A DNA stretch of 64,000 bases from RUG11247 sp045649485 (GTDB lineage: Bacteria; Bacillota; Clostridia; Christensenellales; Aristaeellaceae). A model generated the notes under the pieces. The model worked only from the letters and a program-made list of their open reading frames with translations, did not search any database and had not been told where the DNA came from. Within the stretch, counting starts at the first letter, position 1. Each line of letters opens with the position of its first letter. A program made the position numbers and the translations under genes. Location of the stretch: contig JAZRPZ010000073.1 in assembly GCA_045649485.1 (NCBI GenBank), forward strand, positions 124,001 through 188,000, read 5' to 3'. Below are positions 42,213-51,019 of this stretch, one piece after another.

Positions 42213-43341
42213 AGCAAGCCTCGTAAACAGTCTTTCCGCCTATGATGGTCATTTCGGTATCAAATTCACTGTTGAAAATAGCGATATCTGCATCTTTTCC
42301 GTTTTCGATGGAACCCTTAGCCTTCTGCACGCCGATAGCAGATGCCGCATTGATGCTCGCCATGGCAACAGCTTCCCATACTTCAGCCTCACCCATGTCG
42401 ATCATATTCTTTACGCCCTTGTTGAGCCTCAGCATACTGCCCGCTATAGTGCCATCGGGAAGCAGGCACTTGATGCCGTCAACGCGAACCTCCATGCCAC
42501 CGGACATATATACACCGTCAGGCATACCTCCGGAGCGCAGACAATCGGTAATGATAACGAGCTTATCACCCTTTATACGCTTAAGCAGCTTGAAAAACGC
42601 GGGATGAACATGGAAACCATCTGTAATAAGTTCGCAGTAATAGCGGTCATCCCACAGAAACGCACCGGTAGCGCCGGGTTCTCTGTGTCCGAGAGTGGGC
42701 ATTGCATTGAAAGTATGCGTTGCCTGAGTTGCGCCCATATCAGCAGCCTTAATGGTAGTTGCATAATCAGCAGTGGTATGTCCTGCACTTACACGGATTC
42801 CGTTTTCAGTAAGCTTTTTTATGGCTTCCATAGCGCCGTTGATTTCCGGAGCAATGGTAGTAACCTTCACTATATCCTTATGCTTGAGAAGGAAATCCGG
42901 ATCGGGATCCTTAAGCAGATCTGCTCTGTGGGCACCGCGCTTTGCGTAGCTCAGGAAAGGTCCTTCGGCATTTACACCGATCACCTGAGCTCCTGCAGGC
43001 GAAGGAGCGTTCATATAAGCCCTCGTTACTTCAAATGCCTTTTCTATATCTTCATAGGTTGCCGTCATGGTGGTGGCAAGGAATGAAGTAACGCCGTTTT
43101 TCGCAACACCCTCAGCCATCCTGCGCATACCTTCTTCTTCTCCGTCCGTGCAGTCATATCCAAGATAACCATGAGTATGCACATCTATAAGGCCGGGAGC
43201 AACATAGCTGCCCTTTGCGTCGATTATGTCGCAGTCAGGAGCTTCGTCATATATACCGATTATTTTTTCATCGAACACAAGAACCTTATTTTCAACAATA
43301 CTGTCCTTAAGAATGATCCTTCCGTTGATTATAGCGCGCAT
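42202..43341 (-). CDS. nagA: N-acetylglucosamine-6-phosphate deacetylase
   Basis: 379 residues from ATG 43341, with GGAGG about 8 bp upstream. Amidohydrolase fold: DVHTHGYLGYDC near the N-terminus, the metal-site Glu in NAEGPFLS, SAGHTTADY, and the catalytic Asp in LVIITDCLRSGG. It removes acetate from GlcNAc-6-P during amino-sugar or wall recycling. No nagB is adjacent; the next gene is a sirtuin, another deacetylase. Confidence 0.94.
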   Translation of the reverse strand: MRAIINGRIILKDSIVENKVLVFDEKIIGIYDEAPDCDIIDAKGSYVAPGLIDVHTHGYLGYDCTDGEEEGMRRMAEGVAKNGVTSFLATTMTATYEDIEKAFEVTRAYMNAPSPAGAQVIGVNAEGPFLSYAKRGAHRADLLKDPDPDFLLKHKDIVKVTTIAPEINGAMEAIKKLTENGIRVSAGHTTADYATTIKAADMGATQATHTFNAMPTLGHREPGATGAFLWDDRYYCELITDGFHVHPAFFKLLKRIKGDKLVIITDCLRSGGMPDGVYMSGGMEVRVDGIKCLLPDGTIAGSMLRLNKGVKNMIDMGEAEVWEAVAMASINAASAIGVQKAKGSIENGKDADIAIFNSEFDTEMTIIGGKTVYEACCER

Positions 43342-43371
43342 AGATACATCCTCCTTTACGTATTGCAACAA

Positions 43372-43397
43372 CCGCCCTGCGCAAAGGCACAGGGCGG
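43372..43397 (-). terminator. hairpin between ftsY and nagA
   Basis: 8-bp stem CCGCCCTG / CAGGGCGG with a 10-nt loop; reading leftward it is followed by TTGTTG. Weak T-run, so termination may be partial. Confidence 0.55.
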
Positions 43398-43403
43398 CAA
43401 ATA

Positions 43404-44303
43404 TCAGCCGAATATAGCGTTGATAAATTCCTTGGCGTCGAAAGGCTGCATATCATCGATCTGCTCACCCAGTCCGATATAACGTACAGGCATATGCAGT
43501 TCGTTGGCAATAGCAACGGCAATACCGCCCTTTGCGGTGCCGTCAAGCTTGGTAAGAACGATACCGTCGATATCAGCGATATCCTTGAATGCCTTAGCCT
43601 GAACAAGACCGTTCTGACCGGTGGTGGCATCAATAACCAGCAAAGCCTTCAGCTTTGCATCGGGATAATCACGTTCCACAACTCGGCTTATCTTACGGAG
43701 TTCTTCCATCAGATGGGCCTTATTATGCAGACGACCGGCTGTGTCAACGATCATGATATCTACATTACGGGCTTTTGCGGCCTGTACAGCATCATATACG
43801 ACTGCAGCAGGATCTGCACCCTCGCGATGCTTGATGATCGGTACATCAGCGCGTTCTGCCCATACAGTAAGCTGGTCTGCGGCGGCAGCACGGAAAGTGT
43901 CGGCAGCACATATCATTACCTTACGGCCGATCATCTTGAAACGTGCGGCAAGCTTGCCGATGGAAGTAGTCTTACCCACGCCGTTTACACCCACAACAAT
44001 GAGAACCATGGGGCTCTCAAGGGGCATAGGATCGGCAGTCATGATATCGGCAAGAATATCCTTCAGAGCTTCACGAGCCTTTTCGGGATCGCCGATCTTT
44101 TCGGAAGTGCACTTCTCACGCAGACGATCAACAGCAAGCTGAGTGGTTTCCATACCGATATCAGCCATGACGAGCACATCTGTGAGTTCATCATAGAAAT
44201 CATCATCAAGTTCTTTGTAGTTGCTGACGATATCATCTATGCGGCCAGCAAAAACATCGCGAGTCTTTTTAAGGCCGGCTTTAATCTTATCAAAAAGTCC
44301 CAT
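43404..44303 (-). CDS. ftsY: SRP receptor GTPase FtsY
   Basis: 299 residues: an N domain of four helices (1-90) and the G domain with GVNGVGKTTSIGK (about 104-116), DTAGRLHN, and TKLDGTAKGG. It docks SRP-ribosome complexes to SecYEG. The acidic A domain of E. coli FtsY is absent, as usual in Gram-positives. It follows smc by 11 bp. Confidence 0.96.
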   Translation of the reverse strand: MGLFDKIKAGLKKTRDVFAGRIDDIVSNYKELDDDFYDELTDVLVMADIGMETTQLAVDRLREKCTSEKIGDPEKAREALKDILADIMTADPMPLESPMVLIVVGVNGVGKTTSIGKLAARFKMIGRKVMICAADTFRAAAADQLTVWAERADVPIIKHREGADPAAVVYDAVQAAKARNVDIMIVDTAGRLHNKAHLMEELRKISRVVERDYPDAKLKALLVIDATTGQNGLVQAKAFKDIADIDGIVLTKLDGTAKGGIAVAIANELHMPVRYIGLGEQIDDMQPFDAKEFINAIFG

Positions 44304-44314
44304 TTTTAACCTCC

Positions 44315-47300
44315 TCAGCCTGCTTCATTCAGGGAAACGGATACGAGCTTGGAAATGCCCTTTTCCTCCATAACAACGCCGTAAAGCGATTCACAGCGCT
44401 CCATGGTTCCCTTTCTGTGGGTTATTACCACAAACTGGGTCTTTTCAGAATATGTTCTGAGATAATCCGCGAAGTTATCGATATTTGCATCATCAAGCGC
44501 AGCTTCGATCTCATCGAGAATACAGAACGGAGTGGGCTTGAGATCCAGCATAGCGAACAATATCGCAATTGCAGTAAGCGCGCGTTCACCACCGGAAAGC
44601 AGAGTAAGCGTCTGCATCTTTTTTCCGGGAGGCGATGCAACGATATCTATGCCGCAATTGAGCGCATCGGAAGGATCACCCAGCCTGAGTTCCGCAGTTC
44701 CGCCACCGAAAAGCTTGGTAAACGTACGCTTGAAGTTTTCGTTCATTATCTCAAACTGCTTGCGGAACTGTTTTTCCATGTTCTTCTCGAGTTCGGTAAC
44801 GATCTTTGTAAGATCTGCAATGGCAACATTGAGATCATCTCTCTGAGACGAGAGCTCTTCAAGGCGTTCTACCGTCTGACGATACTCATCAACAGCAGCA
44901 ACATTTACTACGCCCATCTGACGGATACGTCCGCGTATCTGTGCAATACGTCTTTCTGCCTCTGTAAGCTTGAAATCCGCACTGCGGAAGCTCTCAGCTC
45001 CGGCAAATGTAAGTTCGTATTCGTCCCAAATTCTGTCCTGAATCTGCTTGAATTCGCTCTCAGTACGCTGCAGCGACATCTCTGTACGATGGCGCGCATC
45101 GGACTGTGCTTCGGAATCCATCCTAAGCTTATCGATGCGGGAAGAAAGCTCCTTCACCTTTTTCTGCGCACCGGTACGGCTCTGTTCGCAGATATTATAT
45201 TCGGTTCGTGCATTCTCAAGAGCGACTTTGGCTTCAGCAAGCACAACCACACAGGTTTCCAGCGATACTGCACTTTCAGTAAGCTCACTTTCTCTTGCCG
45301 CAAGCTGTTCTGCGGTATTGGCGAGCAGCTGCTGCATATCGCCCGCCTGTTTTGTAAGACGTTCGATATCGCGTTCCATTGCATCGCAGTCACGACGGCG
45401 GGTAGCGTATCTGACTCTTTCGTCAGAAACTTCTCCACGCAGTTTATCTGCTGCGTTACGCAGTTCATAGATCTCTGTCTGCATTACACGCACAGCAGCC
45501 TGCATATCTGCGGTATTCTGAGAAGCGTCATTCTGCGATTCCGCCAGCTTGGAAAGGGATTCTTCCGTCTCAGCCAGCTGCGCCGCCAGACGCTCGCGTT
45601 CAGACTGCAGCTTTCCGGAACGCTCCAGATAACCGCTGCGTTCGTCATTGGCTGCCTTAAGCGCTTCTTCTGCACGTGCACAGATGACTTCCTGAGAATG
45701 AGACAGTTCGAACAGCTCGGTTCGCTCCTGCTTGAGGCGGTTGCGTTCCTGCTCCTGCTCATCAAGTTCAGCTTTGCGTTTCTTATAATCTTCCCTAAGC
45801 TGTACCAGAAGCTTTTCTGTTTCCTCTATCTCTCTCGTACGAGAAAGCAGGTTTGTAACTCTGGACTGAACAGAACCACCAGTCATGGAACCGCCGGAAT
45901 GCATTACGTCGCCTTCAAGAGTTACCAGCCTGAACTGATACTTTCCGGCACGCTGGATTGCAATACCTGCGGTAAGGTCTTCCGCAATAATAGTTCTGCC
46001 CAATAGATTGTCTATAACACCCTGATACATCGGATCGAAGCTTATAAGCTCCGAAGCAAGACCGATACATCCGGGCATATTGAGTACGCTGCGCTCACCG
46101 GATGCGAGCGTACGTCCTCTGACAGAAGATATAGGCAGGAATGTAGCGCGTCCGAAGCGATTTGCGCGCAGATATTCTATCATTCGCTTGGCATCTTCGT
46201 CTCTGTCAACTACGACATTCTGAAGAGCACCGCCAAGCACCATGTCAATGGCTCGTTCCAGCTTTTCGGGAACCTTGATTATATCCGCCACAACTCCGTG
46301 TACGCCGGAATTGGGTAGTCTGCGTGCCTGCAGCAGCACCTGCTTTACGGAGTTATTGAGACCTTCGTAATCACGCTGCATTTCCTTAAGCAGCCTGAGT
46401 CTGGAGTCGCACTGCTGTCCGCGGTCACGCACGGCAGATATCTCGTCAGACAGTCGCTGGCTTATCTCACCGGATTCGCGAACAGCTTCGACAATTGCAG
46501 CTATACGCTTCCTGAGTTCGTTAAGACGATCGTTTTCTGCCGCAAGCTGCTGAGTAGCATTTTCAACAAGCTCATTAAGAGCCTGCATGCCCTCTTCATC
46601 TTTTACGGAATCAACGTCCAGGTTTGCAAGCTGCGTCTCCAGCGCAGTTTTCATTGCGCTGAGGCGTGCCTGCTGCGAGCGTACGTCACTCAGACGGTTC
46701 ATTGCTCTGATTATAGCAGACTTTGCTTCCTCGGCAGCATCTTCTTTTTCTGCAAGCTGCTTTTCGAGAGTATGCAGTTCTTCTTCGCGCTGAGCAAGGA
46801 CCTTCTCTTCAACAGAAAGAGATTCCTTTTCGCTGTTGAGCGCAGCAGTCATTCCGACAAGCTGCTCTTTGATACCGCTGCCATCGCCCTGCGCTGCATC
46901 TCTCTGCATAAGCAGTCTGTCACGTTCACGAGTAACTGCTGCAATACGTTCGCGCAGAACACCCGATTCACCCTCGCCGGATTCGACTTCACGTATCAGG
47001 CGCTGTACCTCATCACGTTTTTCCGACGAATCCATTTCAAGCCTGTCAAGCTCAAGCTGCTGCGAATCGCGCTCTGCAGTCAATTCTTCAAGTTCCTTCA
47101 ATGCAGCGGCAGTCTCGCGCTCCGCTTCTGAAAGCGCGATTCTGAGTTCGTTTATACGCGCCTCATACCTAACGCTGCGGGTAAGGAATACATTCAGATC
47201 GAGTATTTTCAGTTCATCTCTGAGCGCAAGGTATTCCCTCGCCTCTTCCGATTGCTGCTTAAGCGGCTCGACTCGCTGTTCGAGTTCGCCTATAATATCC

Positions 47301-47875
47301 TCTACTCGTTCAAGGTTGGTTGTGGAATTTTCAAGCTTTCTTTCAGCTTCAGTCTTACGGGCTTTGTATTTCATTATGCCCGCAGCTTCCTCGAAAACCT
47401 GACGACGGTCTTCGGATTTTTGGGAAAGAATATCATCTATTCTACCCTGTCCGATAATAGAATAGCCGTCACGTCCAAGGCCGGTATCACGGAAAAGATC
47501 GATAATATCTCTGAGACGGCAGGACGCTCCGTTTATCTGATATTCACCATCGCCGTTACGGTAAACTCTGCGGGATATTGCAACTTCGGCAAAATCAATA
47601 GGCAGTGAGTGATCGGTATTGTCGAAGACCAGCGATACCTCGCAAAAAGCCTGCTTACGGCGCTTTTCGGTTCCGTTGAAAATAACGTCTTCCATCTTAG
47701 CGCCGCGCAATGATTTTGCGCTCTGTTCACCCAGTACCCAGCGGACTGCGTCTGAAATATTCGATTTTCCGCATCCATTAGGTCCTACAACTCCTGTAAT
47801 TCCGCTTTCAAAGCTGAGTTCAACTTTGTCGGCAAAAGACTTGAAGCCGTGGACAATGAGTTTTTTCAGTACCAA
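44315..47875 (-). CDS. smc: chromosome segregation ATPase SMC
   Basis: 1186 residues when started at TTG 47875, one base after the rnc stop; this is the same length as Bacillus SMC. Walker A GPNGCGKSNI is at 31-40, long coiled coils flank a hinge around 510-670 containing GGSMTGGS, and the C-terminal head has the signature LSGGERALTAIA and Walker B FCILDEIEAALDD. SMC with ScpAB compacts and separates chromosomes. No ATG fits the family N-terminus; an upstream extension to 47959 would read into rnc. Confidence 0.96.
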   Translation of the reverse strand: MVLKKLIVHGFKSFADKVELSFESGITGVVGPNGCGKSNISDAVRWVLGEQSAKSLRGAKMEDVIFNGTEKRRKQAFCEVSLVFDNTDHSLPIDFAEVAISRRVYRNGDGEYQINGASCRLRDIIDLFRDTGLGRDGYSIIGQGRIDDILSQKSEDRRQVFEEAAGIMKYKARKTEAERKLENSTTNLERVEDIIGELEQRVEPLKQQSEEAREYLALRDELKILDLNVFLTRSVRYEARINELRIALSEAERETAAALKELEELTAERDSQQLELDRLEMDSSEKRDEVQRLIREVESGEGESGVLRERIAAVTRERDRLLMQRDAAQGDGSGIKEQLVGMTAALNSEKESLSVEEKVLAQREEELHTLEKQLAEKEDAAEEAKSAIIRAMNRLSDVRSQQARLSAMKTALETQLANLDVDSVKDEEGMQALNELVENATQQLAAENDRLNELRKRIAAIVEAVRESGEISQRLSDEISAVRDRGQQCDSRLRLLKEMQRDYEGLNNSVKQVLLQARRLPNSGVHGVVADIIKVPEKLERAIDMVLGGALQNVVVDRDEDAKRMIEYLRANRFGRATFLPISSVRGRTLASGERSVLNMPGCIGLASELISFDPMYQGVIDNLLGRTIIAEDLTAGIAIQRAGKYQFRLVTLEGDVMHSGGSMTGGSVQSRVTNLLSRTREIEETEKLLVQLREDYKKRKAELDEQEQERNRLKQERTELFELSHSQEVICARAEEALKAANDERSGYLERSGKLQSERERLAAQLAETEESLSKLAESQNDASQNTADMQAAVRVMQTEIYELRNAADKLRGEVSDERVRYATRRRDCDAMERDIERLTKQAGDMQQLLANTAEQLAARESELTESAVSLETCVVVLAEAKVALENARTEYNICEQSRTGAQKKVKELSSRIDKLRMDSEAQSDARHRTEMSLQRTESEFKQIQDRIWDEYELTFAGAESFRSADFKLTEAERRIAQIRGRIRQMGVVNVAAVDEYRQTVERLEELSSQRDDLNVAIADLTKIVTELEKNMEKQFRKQFEIMNENFKRTFTKLFGGGTAELRLGDPSDALNCGIDIVASPPGKKMQTLTLLSGGERALTAIAILFAMLDLKPTPFCILDEIEAALDDANIDNFADYLRTYSEKTQFVVITHRKGTMERCESLYGVVMEEKGISKLVSVSLNEAG

Positions 47876-47876
47876 G

Positions 47877-48548
47877 TCAGTTCTTCTCTCCGATCTTCTT
47901 GAGTGCGGCACGTGCCGCCTCCTGCTGTGCAGCCTGCTTGCTGCGTCCGGAACCTTCACCCAGAATATCGCCGTTTATCGTTACGCGATAGACAAAAGTC
48001 GGCGAATGGGGCGGTCCTTCGGAAGAAATCAATTCATAAGCCGGCATCTTGCCGGATTTTTGAGTGATCTCCTGAAGCCTTGTCTTCGCATCGAGAGTAT
48101 CCTTCAGCGCATTTGCGTTGATCATACCTTCATACAGACGCGAAACAAGACCGAATGCCGCATCAAAGCCGCCGTCGAGATATACGGCGGCTATGAGGGC
48201 TTCGGTGATATCAGAAAGTATGGACGGCTTTTCACGACCGCCTGTCCTGTCTTCACCAATAGAAAGACGTATAAATTTACCAAGGCCTATCTTCTTTGCT
48301 ATAACAAACAAAGTTTCTTCGCGTACAAGCTCAGCCCTGAGGCGGGTCAGCCTTCCTTCGTCTACGCCGGGAAGTTGAAAATACAGAATACGGCTTATTG
48401 ACAGTTCAAGAACGGCATCACCCAGAAATTCAAGGCGCTGATAATGCGGAGTACGATGTTCTCCCGCATACGAAGGATGAGTCAAAGCTGTCTCCATCAG
48501 GCTGCGGTCTTTGAATACGTATCCAAGCGCCTTCTGCAAAGCATCCAC
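47877..48548 (-). CDS. rnc: ribonuclease III
   Basis: 223 residues. The catalytic signature ERLEFLGDAVLEL sits in the expected N-terminal position (about 37-50), with DITEALIAAVYLDGG as the second acidic cluster. A C-terminal dsRNA-binding domain (about 150-220) ends AARAALKKIGE. It cuts double-stranded RNA, including the 30S rRNA precursor. Order acpP-rnc-smc-ftsY is classic Firmicute. Confidence 0.96.
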   Translation of the reverse strand: MDALQKALGYVFKDRSLMETALTHPSYAGEHRTPHYQRLEFLGDAVLELSISRILYFQLPGVDEGRLTRLRAELVREETLFVIAKKIGLGKFIRLSIGEDRTGGREKPSILSDITEALIAAVYLDGGFDAAFGLVSRLYEGMINANALKDTLDAKTRLQEITQKSGKMPAYELISSEGPPHSPTFVYRVTINGDILGEGSGRSKQAAQQEAARAALKKIGEKN

Positions 48549-48550
48549 GA

Positions 48551-48787
48551 TCAGGTATTCTCCTCCAGATACTTTACGATATCGCCAACGCAGCGTACAC
48601 CGGTGAGCATATCGTCGGAAACGGTGATATCATATTCCATCTCAAGATCCATAATGAGCATCATGAGGTTGGCGCTGTCTGCACCCAGATCCTCGATGAG
48701 CCTGGACTCAAGCTTAACATCCTCTGCCTTAACAGGAAGCTGATTAACGATCAGTTCGCGTACATTTTCAAATACTCCGTTTGCCAT
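48551..48787 (-). CDS. acpP: acyl carrier protein
   Basis: 78 residues from ATG 48787, with AAGGAGGA upstream. The phosphopantetheine site is Ser38 in DLGADSANLM. The motif is usually DSLD, so ADSANL is a mild variant. It carries acyl chains in fatty acid synthesis and supplies PlsX. It lies 4 bp after plsX. Confidence 0.93.
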   Translation of the reverse strand: MANGVFENVRELIVNQLPVKAEDVKLESRLIEDLGADSANLMMLIMDLEMEYDITVSDDMLTGVRCVGDIVKYLEENT

Positions 48788-48791
48788 TGTA

Positions 48792-49802
48792 TTATTCCTC
48801 CTTATTATCCTCAGTAAGTTCCGCAACGCCTGCGCGGATCTTTCCTACAACATCATTTTCCAGCATGGAACGTGCCTGACGGATAGCACTGCAGATCGCC
48901 TTGGCATTGGAAGAACCGTGTGCCTTGACTACTGCGCTGTCAACGCCCAGAAGAGGCGCGCCGCCCTGCTCGGTGTAATCCATACGCTTCTTGAAAGCAC
49001 GCATGGCAGGTTTGAGCAGCAGACCGCCGATCTTAGCCTTGAGACCGCCGCCCATGATCTCTTCCTTCAGCATACCAACAAGATCGCTTGAGAGACCTTC
49101 TGTGTATTTCAGAATGAGATTGCCGTCGAATCCGTCGAATACCACTACCTGATACTCACCGGAGGAAATCTCACGTGCTTCGACATTTCCGCAGAAGTTA
49201 TAACCCTTCTGAGTGCTCATGAGCTCATAGGATTCCTTGGCAAGCTTGTTACCCTTTTCCGCCTCGGTGCCGATATTGGCAAGGCCTACCTTGGGATTCT
49301 TGATGCCAACGACGTTCTCCATGTAAACGGAACCCATCATAGCAAAAGCATTCAGGTACTTGGGCTGACAGTCAACATTTGCGCCTATATCAGTCAGCAG
49401 AGTGGGGCCCTTGCGTGCGGGAAGTATTCCGGCAAGCGCGGGACGCTCAATACCCTTGATACGACCGATACGGAACATACCGCCCGCCAGAACAGCGCCG
49501 GTGGATCCTGCAGATACCACTGCATCTGCACGGCCTTCACGTACTTCGAGCATCGCTTTTACAAGAGAAGAATCGACCTTCTTGCGCACAGCCATCATAG
49601 GAGCTTCTTCCATGGTGATGACTTCACTTGCGGGAACAAGTCGTACGCGGTCGGATTCAAGACCGGAGATAACTTCTTCCTTGCCGCAAAGTACAAGCTT
49701 TATATCAGGCATCTCCTGCAGCGCAGCCTTGGCACCTTCAATAAGCGCTTCGGGGGCATTGTCTCCGCCCATTACATCAAGTGCAATTATGTACTCTTTC
49801 AC
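48792..49802 (-). CDS. plsX: phosphate acyltransferase PlsX
   Basis: 336 residues from GTG 49802, preceded by GGGTGAT, which can pair with the 16S anti-Shine-Dalgarno; a GTG at 49811 overlaps that site. Motifs ALDVMGGDNAPEALI, SAGSTGAVLAGG and VVFDGFDGNLILKYTEG are typical. It converts acyl-ACP to acyl-phosphate for PlsY. It is the first gene of plsX-acpP-rnc-smc-ftsY. No FapR-like operator was seen. Confidence 0.94.
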   Translation of the reverse strand: MKEYIIALDVMGGDNAPEALIEGAKAALQEMPDIKLVLCGKEEVISGLESDRVRLVPASEVITMEEAPMMAVRKKVDSSLVKAMLEVREGRADAVVSAGSTGAVLAGGMFRIGRIKGIERPALAGILPARKGPTLLTDIGANVDCQPKYLNAFAMMGSVYMENVVGIKNPKVGLANIGTEAEKGNKLAKESYELMSTQKGYNFCGNVEAREISSGEYQVVVFDGFDGNLILKYTEGLSSDLVGMLKEEIMGGGLKAKIGGLLLKPAMRAFKKRMDYTEQGGAPLLGVDSAVVKAHGSSNAKAICSAIRQARSMLENDVVGKIRAGVAELTEDNKEE

Positions 49803-49832
49803 AAAAATCACCCATTTTTATTTACTTATATC

Positions 49833-49861
49833 ATTTTATCAGAAATAGCATCTGCATGCAA
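49833..49861 (-). promoter_or_regulatory. plsX operon promoter
   Basis: TTGCAT (49856-49861), 17-bp spacer, TAAAAT (49833-49838) with an extended TGA before it, reading leftward. Confidence 0.6.
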
Positions 49862-49868
49862 GTCAACC

Positions 49869-49897
49869 TTGACGTAAATTTGTCATCATGATATAAT
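49869..49897 (+). promoter_or_regulatory. trpS promoter
   Basis: TTGACG (49869-49874), 17-bp spacer, TATAAT (49892-49897). Transcription would start about 25 bp before the ATG, too short a leader for a T-box. Confidence 0.75.
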
Positions 49898-49930
49898 TTA
49901 TTAGTGGATTTTATCCGGAGGTGTGTACCC

Positions 49931-50944
49931 ATGGAAGCAACCAATATTCAGAAGAAGAGAATTTTTTCGGGCATTCAGCCCACCGGCCAGCTCACGCTGG
50001 GTAATTATATTGGCGCTCTGCGCAATTTCAAGCTGCTTGAGGATGAATACGATTGTCTGTATTCCATCGTCGACATGCATGCCCTTACCGTAAGGCAGAA
50101 CCCTGCCGAGCTGCGCAAGGCATGCCTGCGTACCATGAGCATTTTCCTGGCAAGCGGTCTTGACCCCGAAAAGAACATAATCTATTTCCAGTCTCATGTA
50201 CATCAGCACGCAGAACTCAGCTGGTATCTCAACTGCTTCACCTATATGGGCGAACTGCAGCGCATGACCCAGTTCAAGGATAAGTCTGCAAAGCATGCCG
50301 AAAACATCAATGCCGGTCTGTTTACTTACCCCGTGCTGATGGCTGCAGACATTCTGCTGTATATGTCCGATCTTGTACCCATCGGTGCAGACCAGAAGCA
50401 GCATCTTGAGCTTGCCCGCGATATCGCTGACCGATTCAACGGCGTATACGGCGATGTATTCACCATTCCCGAGCCCTACATCCCCAAGGTAGGCGCACGT
50501 GTAATGTCTCTGCAGGATCCCACCCGCAAGATGAGCAAGTCCGATCCTGAGGAGACCTTCATCGCAATGCTGGACAAGCCCGAGATCATCCGCAAGAAGA
50601 TCCGTCGCGCAGTAACCGACAGCGAGAACTGCGTTGAGTTCGATCCCGAAAACCGTGCCGGCGTCAGCAACCTGATGAGCATCATGTCCGCTCTGACCGG
50701 CCGTACCATGGATGATATCTCCGCCGAATACAACGGAAGGGGCTACGGCGTATTCAAGGATGCAGTCGCTGACAGCATCATCGCTGTTCTTGAGCCTATC
50801 CAGAAGGAATACGACCGCATCAGCGCAGATAAGGCATATCTGCAGGAAGTTATGCAGAGCGGCGCAGAGCGCGCATCTGCACTGGCTCACCGCACTATGC
50901 TGAAGGTCCGCAAGAAGCTCGGCATCGCTGCACTGAAGCTCTAA
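49931..50944 (+). CDS. trpS: tryptophan-tRNA ligase
   Basis: 337 residues from ATG 49931, with GGAGGTG upstream. Class Ic synthetase: the HIGH-equivalent is in PTGQLTLGNYIGAL and the KMSKS motif in RKMSKSDPE. It charges tRNA-Trp. A terminator follows, and no T-box leader is present, so control appears simple. Confidence 0.95.
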   Translation: MEATNIQKKRIFSGIQPTGQLTLGNYIGALRNFKLLEDEYDCLYSIVDMHALTVRQNPAELRKACLRTMSIFLASGLDPEKNIIYFQSHVHQHAELSWYLNCFTYMGELQRMTQFKDKSAKHAENINAGLFTYPVLMAADILLYMSDLVPIGADQKQHLELARDIADRFNGVYGDVFTIPEPYIPKVGARVMSLQDPTRKMSKSDPEETFIAMLDKPEIIRKKIRRAVTDSENCVEFDPENRAGVSNLMSIMSALTGRTMDDISAEYNGRGYGVFKDAVADSIIAVLEPIQKEYDRISADKAYLQEVMQSGAERASALAHRTMLKVRKKLGIAALKL

Positions 50945-50957
50945 TATCAATATACGC

Positions 50958-50992
50958 TCCGGCGAGGCGCCGTACGCTTCGCCGGATTTTTT
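50958..50992 (+). terminator. terminator after trpS
   Basis: 12-bp stem TCCGGCGAGGCG / CGCTTCGCCGGA with one G-T type pair and a T6 tail. folC starts only 28 bp later with no clear promoter, so read-through from trpS is likely to matter. Confidence 0.85.
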
Positions 50993-51019
50993 AAGACCAT
51001 TATGACCGGAGGATTGCCG

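Noticed and set aside
49803..49930. Possible T-box before trpS
   Set aside because: A strong promoter ends only about 25 bp before the ATG, leaving no room for a leader; no TGGNACC-type sequence seen.
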